Shown here piece after piece: positions 35,585 through 43,879 of a DNA stretch of 64,000 bases. Position 1 is the stretch's first letter. Every line of letters begins with the position of its first letter. Position numbers and translations under genes: made by a program. The notes under the pieces are model-generated. The model was not told the DNA's origin. It saw only the letters and a program-made list of their open reading frames with translations, and searched no databases. The stretch comes from CAYQQR01 sp964420035 (GTDB lineage: Bacteria > Bacteroidota > Bacteroidia > Bacteroidales > SM23-62), in contig CAYQQR010000001.1 of NCBI GenBank assembly GCA_964420035.1, positions 1-64,000 of the forward strand. Reading direction: 5' to 3'.

Positions 35585-37411
35585 TTATTCAGCTCTTTTC
35601 AACCCTCTGATCAGTTGATCCCCCCTGGTCTTGCCAAGCAAATTGTTTATTTCTGCATGCGGTGCTTTTTTAATCTCCTGCACCGTTTTGTATTTTTCCA
35701 GCAATTTGTCTATGCTCTTCTGACCGATCCCTTCTATGCGGTCCAGTTCCGAATGCAGCATCCGCCTGGTCCGTACATTCCTGTGAAAGCCGATCCCGAA
35801 GCGGTGTGCTTCATTTCTTATGTTTTGAAGTACTTTAAGGGTTTCGGAATTCTTATCGATGTACAAAGGTACCGGGTCACCCGGGAAATAGATCTCTTCC
35901 AGTCTTTTTGCTATACCGATAATTGCTGCTTTTCCTCTTATTCCCAGTTTTTCCAGACTTTTAACGGCTGCATTCAACTGACCCTTACCCCCGTCAACAA
36001 CGACAAGGTCAGGAATGGCCCCCCCTTCATCCAGCCTTCTATTATACCTGCGGTATACTACCTCCTCCATGGATGCAAAATCATCCGGTCCCTGAACCGT
36101 TTTGATATGATAATGGCGGTATTCTTTTTTTACCGGCTTCAGGTTCTTAAAGACAACACAGGCTGCTACCGGATCGGAACCCTGTGTGTTGGAATTGTCA
36201 AAACATTCTATGTGAACGGGTTTCTTTTTTAACCGGAGATCCTTTTGTACCGTATCCAGTATCCTTTCAACCGCCCCACCGCGCCCCGGGTTATCCCGTT
36301 GCTTTCTTTTCTCGAGCAAATAATAGCTTGCATTTCGCATGGAAAGATCCAATAGTTTCTTTTTATCACCCCTCTGAGGTACAGCATATTTTATCTGTTC
36401 CAGCTCAACATCAGGTTTAAACGGGACTATAATCTCTTTGGTGCTGTGACGGATGCGATTTTTAATCTCTGCAATACCCATGGCCAGGAGTTCTTCCCTG
36501 CTTTCATCCAGCCTTTTTCGTATTTCCAAAGTATAGGCCTGAATGATGGCACCACCGGCCACATTCAAAAAATTGATGACGGCCGTATCCTCTTCTTGCA
36601 TGAAGGAATAAACCTCAACATTGTGTATGCCGGGATTAACAATGGTTGATTTGGCCCTGAAGCGTTCCAGTAGGTCCAGTTTTTCCTTGATCTGCTGCGC
36701 CTGCTCGAATTTATGTTTCTCTGCAAGCGCCTTCATTTCTTTTTTAAAGTGACCGGTTACTTCCCTTATATTGCCCTTGAGAATACTATGAATATGCAAT
36801 ATCTGCTGATCGTAATCTTCTTTGCTTTGTTTGCCTTCGCATGGACCCAGACAGTTCCCCAGGTGATATTCCAGGCAAACCTTGAATTTCCCTTTCTTTA
36901 TATTTTCCGGGCTTAGATGATGGGTACAGGTTCGCAAATGATACAGCTGCCGTATGAGTTCGATCAGTGTACGGACCATCAGGGCCGAGGTATATGGTCC
37001 GTAATACACCGATCCATCCCGGATGATCTTCCTGGTTAGAAATACCCTGGGGAAATTTTCATTCTTTATACAGATCCATGGAAAGGTTTTGTCGTCCTTT
37101 AAATTGACATTGTAACGGGGTTGGTATTTTTTTATCAGATTGTTCTCCAGCAAGAGGGCATCCGATTCATTTTCAACAACAAGGTGTTTGATATCGGCAA
37201 TTTTGCTGATCATCACCCGTAACCGGTTATGCTCATGTGTTTTCCTGTGAAAATAACTCGAAACCCTTTTTTTGATGTTTTTTGCCTTGCCTATATACAG
37301 GATCTTTCCCTCTTTATCGAAATATTGATAAACACCCGGTTTATCGGGTAACACTCCGATAAGACTACTCAGATAATCGGTATCCGGATTCAGTTTTTTC
37401 GTGGAATTCAT
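35585..37411 (-). CDS. uvrC: Excinuclease ABC subunit C
   Basis: Makes both incisions in nucleotide excision repair. It has an N-terminal GIY-YIG nuclease (GVYQYFDKEGKILYIGKAKN), a UVR motif (about 200-240, FEQAQQIKEKLDLLERF), a C-terminal RNase H-like endonuclease with HIECFDNSNTQGSDPVA, and a helix-hairpin-helix (DRIEGIGQKSIDKLLEKY). ATG 37411 is the better start; a GTG at 37420 overlaps the ade stop. Length about 608 residues, normal for the family. Confidence 0.96.
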   Translation of the reverse strand: MNSTKKLNPDTDYLSSLIGVLPDKPGVYQYFDKEGKILYIGKAKNIKKRVSSYFHRKTHEHNRLRVMISKIADIKHLVVENESDALLLENNLIKKYQPRYNVNLKDDKTFPWICIKNENFPRVFLTRKIIRDGSVYYGPYTSALMVRTLIELIRQLYHLRTCTHHLSPENIKKGKFKVCLEYHLGNCLGPCEGKQSKEDYDQQILHIHSILKGNIREVTGHFKKEMKALAEKHKFEQAQQIKEKLDLLERFRAKSTIVNPGIHNVEVYSFMQEEDTAVINFLNVAGGAIIQAYTLEIRKRLDESREELLAMGIAEIKNRIRHSTKEIIVPFKPDVELEQIKYAVPQRGDKKKLLDLSMRNASYYLLEKRKQRDNPGRGGAVERILDTVQKDLRLKKKPVHIECFDNSNTQGSDPVAACVVFKNLKPVKKEYRHYHIKTVQGPDDFASMEEVVYRRYNRRLDEGGAIPDLVVVDGGKGQLNAAVKSLEKLGIRGKAAIIGIAKRLEEIYFPGDPVPLYIDKNSETLKVLQNIRNEAHRFGIGFHRNVRTRRMLHSELDRIEGIGQKSIDKLLEKYKTVQEIKKAPHAEINNLLGKTRGDQLIRGLKRAE

Positions 37412-37416
37412 AAGGA

Positions 37417-39042
37417 TCACTCCATAAACAACGACACTTCCTTGAATTCCTGTACATCAAACAGGCCAAAATCACTAATTTTCAGTTCCGGGATAACCAG
37501 CAGGGCCATAAAAGACAGGGTCATAAACGGGGAATCCATGGAAGAACCCATTTCCTTAACTTTCATGGTCAGGTATGCATATTTTTCCCCAACCAGCAAG
37601 GGCTCCTGCTCGCTCATCAACCCGGCCACCGGTAATGGCAGTATATCTGAACCCGCGGAATGAACTACGGCGATACCGCCCTTGTTTTCTATAACCAGGT
37701 TGATGGCTTCAGCAATATATTCATCACTGGTCCCTGTTGCGATCAGATTATGGGAATCATGCGCAATGCTGGATGCCATGGCCCCCTTTTTCAGCCCGAA
37801 TCCATGAACGAATCCAATGGCCGGCTTACTCGCCTGGTAACGATTGACAACAACAATTTTCAGATAATCCTTTTCCAACTCAGGTTCCACAAATCCCTTC
37901 CCCCCGGAAAACTTCCGGATTTTTTGTCCGGTCCATAATTCCCTGTCCCGGGCTTCAATTACACGGGTGTTTTTCCCCTTGTTTTCAATTTTAAGCTGCC
38001 CGGCTTTGAGCTTGTTGCAGTTAAATTTATTGACGGCTGCATGGGGTCGATGAATGAAATAAATATCTCCCTTTTCAAATACTTTTTCTCCCTGGATATA
38101 GGTCGACATGACATTCATCTTGTCCGGATGATCGACCATGATAAAATCTGCCGGATCTCCTGCCTGTAGTAAACCCATGTCCAACCCATAGTGACGTACC
38201 GGGTTCAAAGTACAAGCCCGTATGATCTTGAACAACTCGACATTTTTTTCCCTGGCACGATAAACCAGCCTGTTGATGTGTCCCCGGTACAGATCATCGG
38301 GATGAATATCATCAGTGCACAACATGACCCGCCCGGGGTATTCGTTCAGCAAGGTCCATAAAGCCTCAAAATTTTTGGAAGCACTACCCTCACGGATCAA
38401 TATATGCATTCCAGCCTTAATTTTCTCTAAAGCTTCTTCCAGGTGAATACATTCATGATCGGTCTGTATACCGGCCCTTACATATTTAAGCAATTCCTGT
38501 CCTGACATTCCGGGCGCATGTCCGTCAATGGGTTTTCCTCTTTTTTTCGCGGCTCTGATCTTTTTTATGAGTCCCGGATCCTCATGAATAACCCCAGGAT
38601 AATTCATGACTTCCGATAAATAGTAAATATCCTCCCGCGCAAGAAGAGAATCAACTTCTTCAGCACCCAGACTTGCTCCCGGACTTTCAAAATTTGTCGC
38701 TGGAACACAGGCGGGGGCTCCAAAATAAAATCTTGCAGGACTTAAGGCTGCATCCCGGATCATATAGTCGACCCCTTCAGTGCCCAATACATTGGCAATT
38801 TCATGTGGATCGCTCACTGTACCAATCGTTCCCTGTCTCATGGATAATTCTGCAAATCGCTGGGGCGTGAGCATGGAACTTTCAACGTGCACGTGGGCAT
38901 CCACCAGTCCGGGCAAAATGTAATGATTGCTTCTTTCAGATATTTCTTTTTTGCCAACGATCTGTCCGTTTTCAACGCTGAGTACACAGGAATAGATCCT
39001 TCCCTGAATGACATCTATGATGTTTCCTCTGAAAACACGCAT
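37417..39042 (-). CDS. ade: Adenine deaminase
   Basis: Converts adenine to hypoxanthine and ammonia in purine salvage. A 541-residue amidohydrolase with metal-binding DAHVHVESS near residue 50 and family segments such as GTVSDPHEIANVLG, IDGHAPG and LCTDDIHPDDL. The C-terminal part has GFGLKKGAMASSIAHDSHNLIATG. All are typical of Ade rather than of eukaryotic-type adenosine deaminases. It is downstream of mnmG with a parS-type palindrome in the 48-bp gap, and directly upstream of uvrC. Confidence 0.93.
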   Translation of the reverse strand: MRVFRGNIIDVIQGRIYSCVLSVENGQIVGKKEISERSNHYILPGLVDAHVHVESSMLTPQRFAELSMRQGTIGTVSDPHEIANVLGTEGVDYMIRDAALSPARFYFGAPACVPATNFESPGASLGAEEVDSLLAREDIYYLSEVMNYPGVIHEDPGLIKKIRAAKKRGKPIDGHAPGMSGQELLKYVRAGIQTDHECIHLEEALEKIKAGMHILIREGSASKNFEALWTLLNEYPGRVMLCTDDIHPDDLYRGHINRLVYRAREKNVELFKIIRACTLNPVRHYGLDMGLLQAGDPADFIMVDHPDKMNVMSTYIQGEKVFEKGDIYFIHRPHAAVNKFNCNKLKAGQLKIENKGKNTRVIEARDRELWTGQKIRKFSGGKGFVEPELEKDYLKIVVVNRYQASKPAIGFVHGFGLKKGAMASSIAHDSHNLIATGTSDEYIAEAINLVIENKGGIAVVHSAGSDILPLPVAGLMSEQEPLLVGEKYAYLTMKVKEMGSSMDSPFMTLSFMALLVIPELKISDFGLFDVQEFKEVSLFME

Positions 39043-39072
39043 ATTATGCTCTTGATTTAAAGTTTTACCTTA

Positions 39073-39092
39073 AGTGTTCCACGTGGAACACT
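39073..39092. other. parS-type centromere site (perfect 20-bp palindrome)
   Basis: AGTGTTCCACGTGGAACACT is a perfect palindrome. Its central 16 bases, TGTTCCACGTGGAACA (39075-39090), match the chromosomal parS sequence recognised by ParB in many bacteria. It lies between mnmG and ade and abuts the mnmG stop codon; mnmG (gidA) is frequently close to parAB and the origin. ParA and ParB themselves are not in the window. Confidence 0.75.
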
Positions 39093-40974
39093 ATCTTCCC
39101 AAAAATACCAACAACATACTAACATCGGCCGGACTAACGCCCGAGATCCTGCTTGCCTGGCCAATGGTCCGGGGTTTTATCCGGCTTAATTTCTGCCTTG
39201 CTTCAGTAGACAATGAGTTAATCCGATCGTAATCAAAATCGTCTCTTATTATAACCTGCTCCAATCTTTTAATCTTTTCTGCCAATCCTCTTTCTCTTTC
39301 GATGTATCCCTGATATTTAATAATTATTTCCGTAGATTCCAGTATTTCGATCTTTCTTTCTTCGCTTAATTCAGGAACATCAATGATTTCAGACTTCTTC
39401 TCCATTAATCGGTCCAGTTGTACCTGGGGTCTCCTTATCAACTCAATTATTTTTACCTTTTGTTTCAGTGGACTTGTCTTATGTTTTATAAGAAAGCTAT
39501 TTATTTCATCAGGTGCAATGCTTTTTTCTCCAAGTTGCTTCATTATATTTTCCCTTATCTTTCTCTTTCTTCTTAACAGCCCGACTCTTTCCTTTTCTGC
39601 AAGCCCTATGCTATGCGAGATTTCCGTTAATCGCTCATCGGCATCGTCCTGCCTCAGCATCAACCTGTATTCGGCCCTGGATGTAAACATTCTATAGGGT
39701 TCATCAACCCCTTTCGTAACCAGGTCGTCGACAAGAACACCCATGTACGCCTGGTCCCTTTTAAGTACAAATACATCCAGATCATTTATCTTGCGGTGGG
39801 CATTTATTGCCGCGATCATTCCCTGCGCCCCGGCTTCTTCATATCCGGTTGTTCCATTAATCTGTCCGGCAAAGTATAGCCCTTTAATTTTTTTTGTCTC
39901 CAGGCTGTGATACAATTGGGTTGGCGGATAATAATCGTATTCTATGGCATACCCCGTCCGGAATATTTTAGCCTCTTCAAGTCCCGGGATATTTTTCAGC
40001 GCTTTATGCTGTATTTCCCATGGCAGGGAACTGGAAAATCCATTGATATAGTATTCTACCGTATGCAATCCTTCCGGTTCCAAAAACAATTGATGGCGGT
40101 TTCTTTCACTGAAGGTAACGACCTTGTCTTCTATACTCGGGCAATATCTTGGTCCGATGCTTTTTATTGTTCCGTCGAATAGCGGTGAATCCTTAAAGCC
40201 TTTTTCCAGTTCTGCATGTACCTCATCATTGGTATAAGTTATATAGCAAGGTAAGTGATGACTGTAATCGACGTTATAATCCAAATATGAAAATTTCCTC
40301 ATTTCATTATCCCCATGCTGCACTTCCATTTTGCTGAAGTCAATGCTTCTTCCATCTACCCTTGCCGGGGTTCCCGTTTTCATCCTTTCAACCTCAAATC
40401 CCATATTTTTAAGTTGATCGGATATTCCTGCAGATGATGGTTCACCGGCCCTGCCTCCTTCCTGCCGGCTTTTACCAATATGCATCAACCCTTTTTCAAA
40501 GGTCCCGGTGGTCAAAATGACCGACTTTGCCGAAAACTTAATCCCGTTTCTTGTTATCACCCCCTTCAGGATTTCCTTCTCCAGCAATAGCGCAGTAACC
40601 CTATCCTGGAAGAAATCAATATTCCGGATGCTTTCCAGTACTTCCCTCCATTTCAGGCTAAATAAGGACCGGTCACATTGCGCCCTGGGGCTCCACATCG
40701 CTGGACCCTTGGACCGGTTCAACATCCTGAATTGTATCATACTCCGATCGGTCACAATACCTGAATATCCCCCCATGGCATCAATTTCCCGGATGATTTG
40801 TCCTTTTGCGATACCTCCCATGGCAGGATTACACGACATCTGGGCTATCTTTGTCATATCCATCGTTATCAACAAAACCCTGGAACCCATTTTTGCTGCT
40901 GCAGCGGCTGCTTCACTTCCAGCGTGTCCCGCGCCAACAACAATTACATCATATTTCTCCGGCCATTGGTTCAT
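39091..40974 (-). CDS. mnmG: tRNA uridine-5-carboxymethylaminomethyl modification enzyme, FAD-binding subunit
   Basis: With MnmE, installs cmnm5 at wobble uridine 34 of certain tRNAs. About 627 residues. The FAD-binding VVGAGHAGSEAAAAAAKMG at the N-terminus, the MSCNPAMGGIAKGQ segment and the C-terminal helical domain ending in RISGVSPADVSMLL are all present. ATG 40974 overlaps the ybeY stop as ATGA; an ATG three codons further upstream is also possible. mnmE is not in the window. Confidence 0.97.
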   Translation of the reverse strand: MNQWPEKYDVIVVGAGHAGSEAAAAAAKMGSRVLLITMDMTKIAQMSCNPAMGGIAKGQIIREIDAMGGYSGIVTDRSMIQFRMLNRSKGPAMWSPRAQCDRSLFSLKWREVLESIRNIDFFQDRVTALLLEKEILKGVITRNGIKFSAKSVILTTGTFEKGLMHIGKSRQEGGRAGEPSSAGISDQLKNMGFEVERMKTGTPARVDGRSIDFSKMEVQHGDNEMRKFSYLDYNVDYSHHLPCYITYTNDEVHAELEKGFKDSPLFDGTIKSIGPRYCPSIEDKVVTFSERNRHQLFLEPEGLHTVEYYINGFSSSLPWEIQHKALKNIPGLEEAKIFRTGYAIEYDYYPPTQLYHSLETKKIKGLYFAGQINGTTGYEEAGAQGMIAAINAHRKINDLDVFVLKRDQAYMGVLVDDLVTKGVDEPYRMFTSRAEYRLMLRQDDADERLTEISHSIGLAEKERVGLLRRKRKIRENIMKQLGEKSIAPDEINSFLIKHKTSPLKQKVKIIELIRRPQVQLDRLMEKKSEIIDVPELSEERKIEILESTEIIIKYQGYIERERGLAEKIKRLEQVIIRDDFDYDRINSLSTEARQKLSRIKPRTIGQASRISGVSPADVSMLLVFLGR

Positions 40975-41390
40975 TTTTCCCATTTCTTCAAATATTCCTC
41001 TTCCTTATTCCTCATTTTTGCTTTTTCCTGCCTGAGTTCATCCCTATAACCGCACAAATGTAATATTCCATGTGCCATAACTCTCAACATTTCCTTTTCC
41101 AATTTGTTCCCATACTTCCCTGCATTTTCTATTACACGGTCCATGCTTATGTAAACATCACCGCTTACAGGATTCCCGGAATATTCAAAGGCGATTACAT
41201 CGGTATAATTGTTTCTTTGAAGAAATTCCATGTTCATCTTCAATAATTCTGCATCCTTTGTTAAAATTACATTGATCTCCCCTGTTTTTTTATGTTCTTC
41301 TTCCAGGATCTTTTTGATCCAGTTCCTGATCCTTCGTTTTTTTCCCTTTAATTCGTAACGGGGAGCTTCGTTATGGAGGTATACGGCCAC
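40971..41390 (-). CDS. ybeY: Endoribonuclease YbeY (rRNA maturation factor)
   Basis: A metal-dependent RNase for 16S rRNA 3' processing and ribosome quality control, 139 residues. The signature appears as HGILHLCGYRDE. The first two His ligands of HGxxHLxGYDH are present but the third is replaced (GYRD), which I recall as common in this phylum. The start is a GTG sharing one base with the upstream stop (TAGTG), and the stop overlaps mnmG. This implies strong translational coupling. Confidence 0.9.
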   Translation of the reverse strand: MAVYLHNEAPRYELKGKKRRIRNWIKKILEEEHKKTGEINVILTKDAELLKMNMEFLQRNNYTDVIAFEYSGNPVSGDVYISMDRVIENAGKYGNKLEKEMLRVMAHGILHLCGYRDELRQEKAKMRNKEEEYLKKWEK

Positions 41391-41785
41391 TAAAGATTGA
41401 AAACCAATTCGACCTGGCTTCCGTTTTCCGTAAATCTTAATTCGTCAGATAATTTTTCCATCAAGAATACACCTCTTCCGTTTATTTTCTCAATATTCTC
41501 AGGTGCCGTGGGATCGGGTATGCTGAAGTAATCAAATCCCGGACCCTGGTCCTTGATCCTCATCCTCAGTTGCTTATCGGACAAATCATAATTTATCTTA
41601 ATATCCTTCTTGCTATCCAGCTGATTACCATGCAGTATAGCATTATTGGCCGCTTCCAGGGTTGCGATAAGAATATTGCCATAGACTTCGTCGCTGAACT
41701 TATATTTATCGGATAGCTCATCGACAAGCTTTTCTACGATTCGCAGGTTCTCCATGTTGGATGGAATATTCAGTTCTTTGTCCAT
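41390..41785 (-). CDS. RsbW-like serine kinase / anti-sigma ATPase domain protein
   Basis: A 131-residue stand-alone GHKL ATPase (HATPase_c_2). The N box is LEAANNAILHGN, the G1 box DQGPGFD and the G2-like GRGVFLM. Such proteins phosphorylate anti-sigma antagonists (RsbV/SpoIIAA) or bind sigma factors. No STAS partner or SigB-type sigma gene is adjacent. It heads the ybeY-mnmG-ade-uvrC run. Its target is unknown. Confidence 0.85.
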   Translation of the reverse strand: MDKELNIPSNMENLRIVEKLVDELSDKYKFSDEVYGNILIATLEAANNAILHGNQLDSKKDIKINYDLSDKQLRMRIKDQGPGFDYFSIPDPTAPENIEKINGRGVFLMEKLSDELRFTENGSQVELVFNL

Positions 41786-41843
41786 AATAACAGAATAGAT
41801 TATGGTACTGCCCTCTTTTATACTGAATATTCTGCAATAAGGT

Positions 41844-41856
41844 TTCCTTATAGGAA
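41844..41856. repeat. Small dyad between the EnvC-like and RsbW-like genes
   Basis: TTCCT-TAT-AGGAA is a perfect 5-bp stem dyad in the 103-bp AT-rich gap, 59 bp upstream of the RsbW-like start. It has no U-tract in either useful direction, so it may be a protein-binding site or chance. Confidence 0.25.
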
Positions 41857-41888
41857 GAAAATCTGATAATTTTTTTTTATCTAACTAT

Positions 41889-43085
41889 TTATCGGTTCAG
41901 CCAAACTTCGGGATCCTGTTTCTCTATTTCCCTCCATATTTCCACGTGCAATACGCTTGTACCCCTGTCCTTATCGGTATATACCGTACCTAAAGCTTGT
42001 TTGGTTTCAACCTGATCACCGGTTTTAACCAATACATCCACCAAATTCTGGTAGACGGTCAAATAATTCCCGTGCCGCATTATCACAGCATAGTTGGCAC
42101 CTAAAATGGTAAACACTTTTGTTACTTCCCCCTTAAAAATAGCACGCGCCACAGCTCCTTCAACCGTTGTGATATCCACACCGTTATTTTGTATGGTAAT
42201 CCCCCCTAAAACCGGGTGTGGCTGTCTGCCGAATTTACTTGTAATGACCCCCCGCTCTGTCGGCCATGGCAATTTGCCCTGGTTGTCCCTGAAATTGTCC
42301 GATATCAGTTTCTGTTCCGGTGTAAGCTTGGCATAGATCTCAGATGTTTTAAGCCTTTCCGCTTCCTCTCTTATAATTCTTTCTATTTCTTCTTCGAGTC
42401 GCGCCGCGATACGTTCTTTTTCCCTTAATTGCCGCCTGAGTTCCTTTTCGCGTTCACTTAAACTACTTACGACCTCCTTTTTTTTATTTCTTTCTCTTGC
42501 CAGGGATCTTCGTTCTGTTTCTTTATTCCGGATCAGTGCTCTTTTTTCATTCCTTTGTTCTTCCAGGGCATCAATTTCTTCCGCGATGACATGCTGCATT
42601 TGCATAATGGACTCCCCCTGCTGTTTTCGGAATTCGGTATACTGCTCCAAATACCTTATTCTACGGTATGCCTGGTTGAAATTTTTTGCCGACAGTATAA
42701 ACATGATCTTGCTCATCCCGCCCCTTCCTTTCCATGCCCGGTAAATCATCCTCGCGTAATCTTTCTTGAGCATTTCCAGGTCCCCTTCCAGCTCTGCAAT
42801 CAAATTTTCCTTTGTCCGTATTCCTTCCTCAATGATTTCCAGCTCATCTTCCATGGTATGGATAAGCTGTTCCCTTAACTCAATCCTCTTATTGACCAAT
42901 AATAACTGATCGTAATTGTCTTTACGTTCCTGTTGCGTTTTTTTGAGGACCTGATTGGTGAATTGTATTTCCTCTTCAGTCTTCTTTTTTTTGGCCTCCA
43001 GTGACGTACGGTCCTGGGCCCGGAGATTAAGACACACGAACAGGCTGATCAGATATATAATTATATGCCTTGGGTTGATGCTCAA
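41889..43085 (-). CDS. EnvC-like murein hydrolase activator (degenerate LytM)
   Basis: A 398-residue exported protein. A signal peptide ends near LNLRAQ, a long coiled coil follows (about 28-255, with charged repeats such as RREEEIERIIREEAERL-like stretches), and a C-terminal LytM/M23 domain spans about 280-398. The catalytic set is incomplete: the HxGxD motif reads NNGVD and the HxH motif reads VLHVE, so only Asp and one His remain. As with EnvC and NlpD this suggests an activator of amidases during cell separation, not a hydrolase. It is the last gene of the dut operon and overlaps DUF4292 as ATGA. Confidence 0.87.
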   Translation of the reverse strand: MSINPRHIIIYLISLFVCLNLRAQDRTSLEAKKKKTEEEIQFTNQVLKKTQQERKDNYDQLLLVNKRIELREQLIHTMEDELEIIEEGIRTKENLIAELEGDLEMLKKDYARMIYRAWKGRGGMSKIMFILSAKNFNQAYRRIRYLEQYTEFRKQQGESIMQMQHVIAEEIDALEEQRNEKRALIRNKETERRSLARERNKKKEVVSSLSEREKELRRQLREKERIAARLEEEIERIIREEAERLKTSEIYAKLTPEQKLISDNFRDNQGKLPWPTERGVITSKFGRQPHPVLGGITIQNNGVDITTVEGAVARAIFKGEVTKVFTILGANYAVIMRHGNYLTVYQNLVDVLVKTGDQVETKQALGTVYTDKDRGTSVLHVEIWREIEKQDPEVWLNR

Positions 43086-43879
43086 ATTTCTTTCCTGCTG
43101 TAATTATCCGGGATCCTTATCCTGGCTCTTATATCCTCGTTAATGGAATAAGATCGTATTTCCATTTCCCCTTCCAAAAATCTATTTCTGTAGTTGGTTT
43201 TCCAGTACAACTTGTTATAAAAATTCTCTTTCCCCTTTTTATGAAAACCATCATACTCAATTCTAATGTATGCACCCGAGCTTATATTTTTTATCCTAAA
43301 TAGCTTAATAACACCCTGTTGCATGCTGGACATACTTTCAAACTGGTACAGTTCATTCTTTTGCTCCATTATACAGGCAAAGTACTGCATGCTGTCCCGT
43401 ATCTCTGAATGCATCCCCCTGGCACGTATTGCTTCCACTTTCACTCTTGATATAAATTCATTTAACAATATATTTTCAAGCTCAAAAACCGATAAAGGAA
43501 TCCCGTAGTATTCCTTAATTCTTTCATTGCTATCCCAAATGTAATACTTGTCTATTCTATTGATAATCAGTATGCTATCTTTGAGGGCAATGATCCTTGC
43601 AGCTTCGTAACCCATGGCAGGCACAACGGATATCATGATCATCGAATCTCTGATAACGCCCATGAATCCATTGAATCTCAGCATCTCTGCTCCTGTATTT
43701 ACCTTGATGTTGAGTCTTTCCAGCTTTAAAATCTTAATGCCGGCTCGTTCGGAATTTATCTTTTCAATGAGCCCGGCAATCGGCACAGTTTCAATTTCCT
43801 CCCGCAGCACAATCTTGCGCATTGTTTTACAAGCAGTTATTAAAACGGCCATGACCAATAGCAGGATGGTTCTTTTCAC
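43082..43879 (-). CDS. DUF4292 lipoprotein
   Basis: A 265-residue predicted lipoprotein (lipobox LITAC, Cys17) of a Bacteroidota family. It has an N-terminal segment EEIETVPIAGLIEKINSERAGIKILKLERLNIKV and a LolA/LolB-like alternation of strands. The family has been likened to LolB-type folds (inference). Genes on both sides overlap by ATGA, so it is translationally coupled to the TPR lipoprotein and the EnvC-like protein. Confidence 0.83.
   Translation of the reverse strand: MKRTILLLVMAVLITACKTMRKIVLREEIETVPIAGLIEKINSERAGIKILKLERLNIKVNTGAEMLRFNGFMGVIRDSMIMISVVPAMGYEAARIIALKDSILIINRIDKYYIWDSNERIKEYYGIPLSVFELENILLNEFISRVKVEAIRARGMHSEIRDSMQYFACIMEQKNELYQFESMSSMQQGVIKLFRIKNISSGAYIRIEYDGFHKKGKENFYNKLYWKTNYRNRFLEGEMEIRSYSINEDIRARIRIPDNYSRKEI

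Noticed and set aside
41938..41953. Third parS-like site (ATTTCCACGTGCAATA) in the EnvC-like gene
   Set aside because: Only 12 of 16 positions match and the palindrome is broken; expected by chance around CACGTG.
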